Shown here in pieces: positions 56,100 to 64,000 of a stretch of 64,000 nt of DNA; position 1 is the first letter of the stretch, and every line of letters begins with the position of its first letter. This DNA is from Agrypnia vestita (Eukaryota > Arthropoda > Insecta > Trichoptera > Phryganeidae), in NCBI GenBank assembly GCA_016648135.1, contig JADDOH010008019.1, forward strand, positions 5,001-69,000. Direction: 5' to 3'. Both the position numbers and the translations under genes were made by a program. The notes beneath the pieces are model-generated. The model was not told where the DNA came from. It saw nothing but the letters and a program-made list of their open reading frames with translations, and ran no database searches.

Positions 56100-56470
56100 G
56101 ACGAAAAAATCCAACAACAGAACATGTTTTGATGTTTCATTTATCGTGACGATATCAAGCAGTCTTCGGTCGCGGGCCAGCGGCACGAAACTATTCGCTT
56201 GATAACACGGCGCAGAGTGTGAATATGAAATGTAAATGATTAATTCACTACAGCTGAAATGTGTGGCAGCCGCTTTAGAAATTATGAAATAATTCTCCCG
56301 GTGGTGGTGGTTGCGCCGCGAATATCTTGCCAGAATTATTCAACAGAGTATGTGAATAATACACAGCTTACAGCACATTATGTGGTTTCGTGAGAAACGA
56401 TAGCTTGTGTTCCCCCTTTGTTATAACCCCGAGATGTTTGCGTGGTCATTTTGGTCTCGTACTTTTGAAA
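56100..56470. promoter_or_regulatory. Possible conserved noncoding / enhancer-like element
   Basis: Complex, non-repetitive sequence with words typical of insect conserved noncoding DNA: ATGTAAATGATTAATTC, GAAATTATGAAATAATTC, CCAGAATTATTCAAC, GTGTGGCAGCCGC. No open frame. Cross-species alignment would decide. Confidence 0.3.
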
Positions 56471-56519
56471 TGAAAAGATTCATAATGGTGATGATAAATA
56501 AATAAACCGGCTTCTTTGT

Positions 56520-56780
56520 CGGTGAGCTAGTGACTGTGCTCCGTGCTACTTCCTTCTGCTTCTACGACGCGAACTGTGAATGGCACCCACCGCTTGCCGA
56601 GTGCCATTTTATGAGCAAAGGCTCCCGTATCGGCCCTACTGCTTCGTCGCCTGGTTGACATTTTTAACCGTGCTGCCCCGCAAGACGTGCAAGTGTAAGC
56701 CGTTGCGGGCAGCACGGCAAAAAAAAGTCATTCACAGTCCGTCGCAGGTATCTACTGTTGAATCTTTATTATAAAATAGA
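56520..56780. other. GC-rich block, possibly a decayed LINE zinc-finger tail
   Basis: The minus strand (62 codons, 56527-56715) contains YTCTSCG and, about 25 residues later, AFAHK, vaguely like the C2H2 knuckle (C..C...SRIGLxSH) that ends some insect LINE ORFs. CCGTGCTGCC words at 56665 and their inverse at 56708 form an inverted repeat. I would not assign a protein. Confidence 0.2.
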
Positions 56781-57052
56781 TTTATATTATCTCATCCCAA
56801 CCCCAATAATTTTTTTTTTCTATCTGTCTGTCCGTATATTATTTAATAATTTTTCCTCTAGAAACTGATATGCCGTTATTTTTGAAGGGTAACAGCTAAT
56901 TTATTAATCAAATACAACGTTATTTTTTCTACTGATTTTATTTCACACGAGTACATCACTGCGTATTTCAGAAACGTAAGTTTTCTTCTTAAGGTGAGCA
57001 CAGACTGAAATGTGAGGGAGTGTGCGTCTGGTGTATGGGTTGGTAGTGATAC

Positions 57053-57094
57053 CTAGATACCCCTACACTCCAGTAGAAGTGTAGGGGTATCTAG
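57053..57094. repeat. Perfect 17-bp stem-loop
   Basis: CTAGATACCCCTACACT (57053-57069) and its reverse complement (57078-57094) enclose CCAGTAGA. GC-richer and more stable than other hairpins in the window. Confidence 0.75.
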
Positions 57095-57279
57095 GGGTTG
57101 GAGGAGAGTAAAAATTATTTGAAGTGGAGGATTGTATTGAAGCTTAGGATTATCTTTGATATTTTGTGATTTTAGGTTTTATTATTATTTATTACATTAT
57201 TTATTTTAAATATTTTTTTTTTTATTATATTATGTAATATAAATTATTAAGTTTTTTATTATTATATATTTCAAAAGTT

Positions 57280-57387
57280 CAATTCAATTCAATCCAATTC
57301 AATTTTTATTTATTCCGTAATATGTATATTACAAACATTATATTCAAGGCATACATATTATGAAGTTATATTTAAAAAAAAAAAAAA

Positions 57388-57419
<32 letters not shown>

Positions 57420-57425
57420 CTATAC
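57280..57425. repeat. Simple-sequence cluster, possible LINE 3' tail
   Basis: AATTC-type repeats (TTCAATTCAATTCAATCC), a run of 15 A, and a TA microsatellite (about 57391-57419) lie together. The minus strand reads AATAAATAAAAATTGAATTG, a LINE-like 3' end with a pentamer repeat. Confidence 0.4.
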
Positions 57426-57539
57426 ACACATATATACTTTGTAATGCTTCCTTTTAGACAGAAAGGAAGTATTACTATTCTGTCGTAACAAAATAAATAT
57501 AAATAAGTAAATATTACATATTCCGTCGTAACCATAATA

Positions 57540-57840
57540 ATACACGAAATCGCACACGCCGAGCGAGGCGGCCGGAGCCAGGGCGCGAAGGTTATACACA
57601 CAGGCTTACGAGTCACACACACTATGATAGTATCCCTGTCAACCGCCCTCGCGGGGCCTCCGAGCAGGAGACGGAAGGCGTGCCGCGACGGGCCGCGCTG
57701 CCTTACTCTTGGAGCGGCTGTACCGGCGCGCGAGACCCCCCCCGCACCCTCTTCCGCTAGCCTTCCGCCCGGCAAGCCAGTCTTCAGCAGTCATCATCCG
57801 GGAACCGAGCTCTGAGGTGCGTCAGCTACGCCGCCCGTCC
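57540..57840. other. CpG-rich island
   Basis: GC content is far above the window average (GCCGAGCGAGGCGGCCGGAG; CCGCGACGGGCCGCGCTGCC). Frames of 143 codons (minus) and 63 codons (plus) result from low stop frequency and resemble nothing known. Candidates are a promoter/first exon of an unseen gene or a transposon leader. GCCATTTGCATAAAAGTTAC lies just downstream at about 57852. Confidence 0.3.
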
Positions 57841-57878
57841 TAAGCAAATTACGGCCGCCATTTGCATAAAAGTTACGG

Positions 57879-58415
57879 TGTCGGAATAGTTTGTTGTTAA
57901 TTTTCAAATGTGAGCCAATAACATACCTCTCGCCGTGTTACAAAGCTAAACAGTGTGTTCAAATGATTTAAACGCAAATAATGTACTTCCCGCCGTGTTA
58001 TAAAGTTAAACAGTGTGTTCAACTAGTTTAAACGCATATAGTAACGAGTTCGTCGTGTGAGACAATGTCGGTCTAGCAATAAATATATAATAATAATCGT
58101 TCTCTATGTTTTATAAACGACTAAGGGTGAAGTAGACAAAGAGTTAAAAAAGTTCATCGCAAGCGCCTCGAGCGCCCTTTTCTAAAAATATAATACATTA
58201 CTATTGGCGTCATGAACATTCCCCGCCAACAAGGGGTATAATAAAAACAATCGTTTTCGTGCCCTATTAAACAACGCCTGTTCTTTTAACTTTTAATAAA
58301 AATACCGTGCTCTTGGACTTCATAAGATTCAGCCGTCATTGGCGTCTTCTTCATTAAAAATCGTCATCAACTTCGGCGCCCCCGCTCGGGCATTCCGACC
58401 GATCAGCTGACGGAA
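57879..58415. other. LTR-like segment, unproven
   Basis: Begins TGTCGGAATAG and ends near GGCATTCCGAC at about 58390-58400 (inverted GTCGGAAT ends), with ATTGGCG words at 58205 and 58338 and GGCGCCCCCGCTC at 58376 that looks like a primer-binding-site type sequence. It could be an LTR plus leader of a retroelement. No target duplication was found. Confidence 0.2.
57911..58063. repeat. 60-bp tandem repeat, about 2.5 units
   Basis: CGCCGTGTTA at 57931 and 57991 and CGTCGTGTGA at 58051 mark exact 60-bp spacing; the units share AAACAGTGTGTTCAA and GTTTAAACGCA-type words. Confidence 0.75.
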
Positions 58416-58419
58416 GACA

Positions 58420-59285
58420 ACCGTCCGCCGCCTCCTACAGCTGGTCAGGGCTGCCACCCTTACTAAAGGTGGTCGATCCACTCCATACTCCGAAGAAAAA
58501 ATTACAGGTTTCGAGTGTTTGTTTATATCTATACATAATTTACAGGAGCCAATTATGGCTAATCTCTAACATTCGCAAACTATTTACAAAAAGTTATCAA
58601 AAGGATAACCAAGTGACATTAATCGAACTCAAGTGATGTAACTTTAAAAATAGGAAACATAAAGTCTGTTCCAATCCCTGTTCATACTTATCCATACATC
58701 CCATGAGCCTCTACTGGGCCGACCTCTGGAAGCTTAACTATATGTAAATTAATATTCTGTAGTGGACCCGACTGTGATTAAATTTCGTTATAAAGGAGCA
58801 TCCATTTTGACTTTAGTAGCCACCAGGGTCATACTTGATAATTCGGCGCTGTGTTTTTCTTAAACCTTTTTACTATTGTATTTCATTGTCCCGTATGAAA
58901 CCACGTTTATAAATTGTATAACATACTGTAGAATTTGTGCCTTATGAACTATTCTCTGTGTACTGAATTGACTGGATACCATCTCATTGTAATAAACCTC
59001 ATGTAAAACCATACAGGCCCTGTTTTTTTATTTTACTTTCTCCATACTATTCCCCAACCAATCTGAAAGAAAGTAAAGGAAATGGACCACAACCACTGAA
59101 GCTTAGAATCCTGGTAAGATAACCCTGAGCGTTGGTTGGTCAGTTAGATCGTGTAGAAGCAATTCTGCATATGAGAGAACAAGTACGTTCTCGGCAACCG
59201 CGTTCAGGGGTTTATTGGTAAATTCGACATTTCAACTTACATACATATGCACATATATATACATACATACACATATACATTGTGA
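58420..59285. other. Unrecognised DNA
   Basis: A GC-richer start (to about 58500) followed by ordinary AT-rich sequence with no reading frame or repeat partner. Confidence 0.35.
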
Positions 59286-59400
59286 GTGTTAGTGTAAAGG
59301 ATAGTGTTGTGGTTAAGTATTGGCTTGCAATACCGTGTCGCAAGTAGTATCGTAACACCTGCTTTTGATATGGTATTGCAAGCCAATACTTAACCAGAAG
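59285..59400. repeat. Perfect 24-bp stem-loop repeat
   Basis: Arms 59311-59334 and 59372-59395 (GGTTAAGTATTGGCTTGCAA... and its exact reverse complement) enclose a 37-nt loop with CCGTGTCG. The left arm and leader match 31.3 kb. A short foldback element family is likely. Confidence 0.8.
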
Positions 59401-59404
59401 ATTC

Positions 59405-60262
59405 TGAGTCGCCGGGAAAACCTACGATCATTTTTTATTTAACAATAAAGGCATAACATATTTTCTATTAATGCAAATATGATTACCGTTATTACGATTT
59501 TTATGTGTTTTATTTCTTTGTAAACTTTAGTACATTTAAAGAAAACACCCTGTAGTGGTCATCAATAATAAAATTATTTTTTGACTTTTTTAATACTATC
59601 GTTTTTCTTTTTTTTTTCTTTGTAAGAAATATTATAACAAATTCAAAACCACAATTTAAACAAATTGTCTTTGGCATATATTAAAGACAGAATGATTAGA
59701 AATGGCAAAAGTAAGAAAATAAAGATTATTAATATTAATAATCTTCTTGTATTAATTCACGGTATTCCTTAATGATGTATAAAATATAATTGAACTATAA
59801 AGCTTCGCAATAATAGTAATTAATCCACCCAGTGAGTATTAACAGTGCGGAAATGCTTTGAAATTAATTATTAATAAAGCCCTGAAATTTCAAGGTGTAG
59901 GTGTATGTGGATTATATTTGTATATATTATGTAGTTAAGTGCCATACAGACAAGGTATTTACATTGTTAAATATTGGAAAAATAAATTGGAAGTTTGTGT
60001 AGGTTTTGTTCAAATTATTATATTTTATATAATATGCAATGGTACATTAATGAAAATAAATAATTTCATCGCATCTTACCCTTTTAATAATTTTACCGGA
60101 ATAATTCCTTAAATTTATATAATTTCACCCTCTACATATCTGACCTTTCACAAAATCAAAACGTACGCTTTGAGTAGGTACATAAATTACTCTCTCAAAT
60201 TTTCAAAAAGATTACAATGAATTCATGTACAAGTTGAAGTCCTACTTCAGGGATGCAATAAA
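59405..60262. other. AT-rich DNA without genes
   Basis: CACCCTGTAGTGG at 59.54 kb resembles a transposon terminus but has no partner. No gene. Confidence 0.4.
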
Positions 60263-60266
60263 TATA

Positions 60267-60358
60267 TTTTATATACCTACTAAATTTATTTTATATACCT
60301 ACCTATAGATTTCATATTTTATATACCCACCTATAGATTTCATCTTTTATATACCTAT
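60267..60358. repeat. 28-bp tandem repeat
   Basis: TTTTATATACC starts at 60267, 60289, 60317 and 60345; the later units share CACCTATAGATTTCAT. AT-rich minisatellite. Confidence 0.7.
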
Positions 60359-60602
60359 AATTCTTATTGTTTGTTAACTTAAATTATACTAGGTACCAAT
60401 ATGTTATACTACTTACCTACTTAAAAAATCGAACATAGGAATTCTTTTGTAATTCATAATTTTTGTTTTATTTTTTTTTCCTTTGTAATGAATAACCCTC
60501 CTCACACAAAAGAACCTTGATTATTTTTGTTGAGATATGAAAAATTGCAACAAGGCTAAAAAGAATCAAGTAACAGTTGTTTGAAATGTTCACAATACTA
60601 CC

Positions 60603-60747
60603 GAAGATTCCAGAACAGTCTAGCGTAATCTACAGCTTTCGAGAGATGTCTCCAAAGTTCCAGGAACATCTAGAAGTTACGAGAACTCGCGAGAAAACAC
60701 TATAAAAGTCTAGTAAATACTAGAAAATTCTCAAAGGTTCGAAAATC
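60603..60747. promoter_or_regulatory. 29-unit heat-shock-element-like array
   Basis: From 60603 the sequence parses without a gap into alternating pentamers: GAAga TTCca GAAca GTCta GCGta ATCta CAGct TTCga GAGat GTCtc CAAag TTCca GGAac ATCta GAAgt TACga GAAct CGCga GAAaa CACta TAAaa GTCta GTAaa TACta GAAaa TTCtc AAAgg TTCga AAAtc. Twelve units are exact GAA or TTC; all but three of the rest are one base away. GAAgaTTCcaGAA at 60603-60615 is a canonical three-unit site. Strongly suggests HSF-controlled transcription of the LTR-like segment. Confidence 0.65.
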
Positions 60748-60760
60748 CAACGTTGTCGGG

Positions 60761-60768
60761 TATAAATA
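60761..60768 (+). promoter_or_regulatory. TATA box candidate
   Basis: TATAAATA 13 bp after the end of the GAA/TTC array, in a GC-richer context (GTCGGG before, CCAGGCCGCGG after). A second TATAAAAG at 60711 lies within the array. Together they look like a heat-inducible core promoter reading rightwards. Confidence 0.5.
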
Positions 60769-61204
60769 AACAAATCCAGGCCGCGGAGGGCCATTGTTAT
60801 TTTGACGTTTCCAAAGATGCGGCCCTAGCGGCGAATCACGAGGCGAAAAAAGTGTTACCATCGTGTGAACTAAATGACAGATTAAGTAAAGAATTAACCC
60901 TTATTTGAGAGAACACTGGAATTGGATAAGTTCTTTCGTAGCGAAATAAACCGGAGCGAATAATAATAGGTGCTGAAATTGGATGGATTGTTCTAGTGAT
61001 TAGTAAATAAAGTATCGAAAATATTATAAAGAGTCTATTTACGAGTGATAAATTTACGAAATAGTTAATTTAAAGAATAGAATTACATTTAATAGTGTTA
61101 AGCGACGTCGTACATTTATTTAATTAATAAATAAATCCTGTATTAAATTCCTGCATATTATTCATTAATTCCTCCTGCATCCACGACACGTGATAATACA
61201 AAAT

Positions 61205-62035
61205 AATTTGTATATGATTATCTAATGTTATCATTGTTATGAATGTTGCCGTATACATAAAGTAAGGATTAAAACACTTTAACCTTGCCTTCCCGGAAGG
61301 GGGTATTCTTATTCCCGAGAGATTGCTTTAAAATTGATAACTCAACAATTACAATCAAAACTTTCATTAATATATTTTGTAATCTTCAAGGAAATAGTTT
61401 TAAACATTTTTTTTCAAATTTCTAAGCGTATAATATTAAAAAAAAAAATCGGTCCAGTGACCTTCGTGCGCGTGTTCATACTGTACCCTTGTATCTTATC
61501 TTTAAGATATTGTGCTTATTATTATTTGCTTCATTCGTGCATTGAGTAGCCCCATACCACAGATGCGAATGAGGGAAACAGCTATACTGCGCTACATTCA
61601 TTGCTTGTTTCTATAGTGAGACCAATAATTCAGGCATTTGGACAAGAGACATCCGGCGAGGTGGTTGGGGCTGTCACAAACTTTAGTATCGTTTGTATGA
61701 ATATGATCAGATATTTTGATATATTGTCAGCTGCTCATCTCGGCACAGGTTCTTCCTAGTGAGATGAGCGGCTCCATTTCCATATTCCATGTATCAAGAT
61801 GAAGGTAAATAACAAGTAAAATGTAACAAATATTCTAAAGTGGTAGATTGTGTTTCTTTACGGCGGTAAGTGATACACAAAGAAGTCTTATGATTCCTTA
61901 GGTATGCGACATTCGGTAGCATTATTCGAATAATTCTATTCTTGCGTATGTGGGTAATAGACAAGGTAGATGGGTGAAGGACGAGGGGGAATTTCACCCG
62001 CGATCCAAATGGCGATATCACTTAGTAATTGGACG
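61205..62035. other. Unrecognised DNA with one hairpin
   Basis: GCTGCTCATCTC (61730-61741) and GAGATGAGCGGC (61761-61772) pair over 12 bp with one G-U, loop 19 nt. Frames at 61334-61549 and 61794-62021 have no motif. Confidence 0.35.
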
Positions 62036-62036
62036 A

Positions 62037-62110
62037 CTCTCGTAGTCCAGCGGGCAAGACACTGGCTTTTCACACCAAGAATCCTGGATTAGATTCCCGA
62101 TGAGGTTACA
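62037..62110 (+). mobile_element. tRNA-like SINE head, family D
   Basis: GTAGTCCAGCGGGCAAGACA (A-box-like), CTGGCTTTTCACACCAAG (anticodon-arm-like) and CTGGATTAGATTCCC (degenerate B-box) occur in tRNA order and spacing. T-arm and acceptor stems do not close, so it is not a functional tRNA. The SINE body probably continues to about 62225. Confidence 0.5.
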
Positions 62111-62114
62111 ATAA

Positions 62115-64000
62115 ATTTACGTGATTTACTCAAGCCTGGATGTGTTTTGATTCAGTAATTGGGCCTCTTGATCTATTGAAGAATTAGAAAGGGATCTATA
62201 GCAAAGTGTGCAGTGGTAACATTGAAGCATAACTTTAACATAATCATATATATTTTGAAAAAATCGAAATGAAACGTATATCTCGTATTACAATTATTAC
62301 CATATTCACATTATAATATGTCATAATATTCTATCAGATAAATATGAAATTTTTATTTTATTTTTCCAAGGTGTATGTTTACGTAAAAAATCATGCTTTA
62401 ATGTTCTCGCTGCACGCGCTTGATCTGTAGTAAGTTGCGCGTTATATATAACATTTTAATAAGTTCTTACCTAAAACACTCGGTTTGGTACAATTTTTTT
62501 TTATTTTTTTATTTAATTAAGTTAAAAACAAATATTTTAACTGCGGTATAAATATAAATGTACCTTAGATATAAGCGAAGAGAGATATTGTTTCGCTGAA
62601 ACCTATTCCCCTCTCCTAAGAATCTAGTTTAGTGCATCGCTATACATATATGTTTTATACTTAGATGGTCTGTGATATTAAAAAAAAATCAAATGGAGAT
62701 GATGTACAGAAAAACTATTTGGTAAGGTACCGCTGTTAATTTGGTAGCTATTTAAGAAACGAATAAGAGGTTCGTTTACAAACATTTACATATTAAATTA
62801 TTAATATTAAGCATTAAGTTATAAATTTTTTTGTAATCATCGTGGTTCAAATCGTTTTATCACAATTTGCAGGATTGGTGATATTCCATGTCTTTTTATA
62901 TCCCAGTATAAATAGACGGGGATATTTATCGATTGATAGATTATTTTATTTATTATTATTTTTATATTTTACAAAGTAAAATAATTCAAAAAACATTTTG
63001 TTTCGTTCTTTTTCTTCCATCAATCCATCTTTCATCAAAGTTCAGATTGTTTTAATTTTTAGATTTTTCTTTAATAAATCTTTTTCTTTAATAAACAAAT
63101 GGATAAATCTTTTTATTTGATGAATCAAATTTGTTTATAGTATCTCGGGTATATCAAAAGCAATTAATGAATCATTAAGTCGTCTTTCTACCTAATTATT
63201 AAGAATGGGTTACTTAAATAATAGAAGAGGCATATTTCCATATAAGTCAAGTTTCAAAGTTGAAAATATGATAAAATCGGGAGACGAGATAAAGGCGATA
63301 AAATAATTACCGTTTGTTTCGTTCTGTAACGATGATTAATCGTAGTTTTTGAAAGGGTAGCATTTTCTACCCTCTGTGGTTATTTATTCATCTTGTATCG
63401 TATGTTTAATAGAGTGAGCTCTGCGTTTACGCGTTTTGTAACTTAATTGAGTGGTATTAAGGTAGCTAGTATTTTTTAGCTTTAATTAATGGATGGACTA
63501 ACAAAAATATTTTAATTTTAATATATTATTCAAGCAGTGCTTTAGATTTTTATTGAATTATTTATAGGATTAAACACATTCCAAGTTCATTAACAAGCTG
63601 AAGTTGTCAATTTAGAAGTATATTTTTATTGTTTTTTTTTTAATTATTCGGCTACGAAACGTGTGTCGATTTATCGAGTGTATTAGCTTTTATTTTATTA
63701 AATAAACATTTTTCTTGTATTGATTATATTTAACACTGTCAACAAAATGCTGATCGAATATGAATGGATGTTACTGCCTAATAGTTCCACAGCAAAGAAT
63801 TTTCTGAGGTTAAGGGCCGAGTTTTCCAATGCCCGCAGCTGCTCAATCAACGAAAGAAGTCGTATTGACATGTATATATATATAAGCATTAGATATACTA
63901 TAAAATAGATATAGATATATTTATAATATAGTTAATACTATATATAATATATATTTATATATATTATAGTTATATAATTTGTTAAGTATATATAGTATCT
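62115..64000. other. AT-rich DNA without genes
   Basis: Ends in TA-rich low-complexity sequence (63.86-64.0 kb). No coding or repeat evidence. Confidence 0.5.

Larger units (their letters stand above)
60587..61200 (+). mobile_element. LTR-like segment related to the 28.3-kb solo LTR
   Basis: Candidate start TGTTCACAAT at 60587, end ...ATAATACA at 61200. The 3' end (ATTCCTCCTGCATCCACGAC ACGTG) resembles the end of 28322-28777 (TTACCTCCTAAAACCACGAT ACCG). A promoter-like part (HSE array then TATAAATA) is followed by sequence with several AATAAA signals, the usual U3-R-U5 order. AAA(T) adjoins both ends, so the target duplication is ambiguous. No internal coding region. Confidence 0.4.

Noticed and set aside
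57344..57775. 143-codon minus-strand frame
   Set aside because: It reads through a CpG island into a TA microsatellite and a poly-A run, giving repeated I-Y and F stretches; not a gene.
58370..58400. A retroviral primer-binding site
   Set aside because: GGCGCCCCCGCTC resembles one, but no LTR boundary, target duplication or gag frame supports it; kept only as a low-confidence note.
62037..62110. A functional tRNA gene
   Set aside because: The T-arm stem does not close and the B-box is degenerate.

Overview
This window looks like intergenic or intronic DNA from an AT-rich arthropod genome. An insect is most likely, and the recurring 'taggtacctacc'-style flanks and the repertoire of LINE tails, mariner and tRNA-derived SINEs fit Lepidoptera. 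The order is an inference. I found no intact host protein-coding gene. Almost all longer reading frames are chance frames or decayed transposon genes.

Layout. 1-12 kb: a 5'-truncated LINE tail with a clean 12-bp target duplication (1295-1732), a reverse-transcriptase scrap (2.1-2.3 kb), a tandemly duplicated piece (4.55-4.74 kb), another LINE tail (6.2 kb), several dispersed repeats that recur later, and a second copy of the first LINE tail (11.2-11.6 kb). 12-20 kb: a dead IS630/Tc1-type transposase (12.2-12.9 kb), a tRNA-derived SINE, a complete 1283-bp mariner with perfect 29-bp inverted ends and a frameshifted DD34D transposase (15065-16347), and another SINE. 20-29 kb: an inverted pair of tRNA-Arg-like SINEs, two palindromic MITEs, a LINE tail with target duplication (25.3 kb) and a Ty3/gypsy-style solo LTR with an ATAT duplication (28322-28777). 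31-38 kb: a LINE tail with a 14-bp target duplication, a 54-bp palindrome, hammerhead-ribozyme-like motifs, an element loaded with heat-shock-type GAA/TTC arrays (33.85-34.4 kb), a 1105-bp foldback element between TTAA sites (34495-35599), and a repeat whose internal unit has expanded to about eight tandem copies (36.28-37.2 kb). 38-54 kb: more LINE tails, a hAT-like MITE, three SINE copies, further heat-shock-type arrays and paired dispersed repeats. 55-64 kb: possible conserved noncoding DNA (56.1-56.5 kb), a GC-rich island with a 60-bp tandem repeat (57.5-58.1 kb), a perfect 24-bp stem-loop (59.3 kb), and an LTR-like segment whose upstream part is about 29 consecutive alternating GAA/TTC pentamers followed by a TATA box (60.6-61.2 kb).

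Two patterns stand out. First, separate, non-homologous repeats at 14.87, 28.40, 33.9-34.1, 44.86 and 60.60 kb (more weakly 11.0 and 50.26 kb) each hold GAA/TTC pentamers in strict 5-bp register, the recognition pattern of heat-shock factor. Second, CTGANGA...GAAA motifs with hammerhead architecture occur at seven places; two (33.0 and 43.8 kb) keep matching stem I strands exactly beside the core. Both are sequence-pattern inferences and need alignment, folding and experimental tests.
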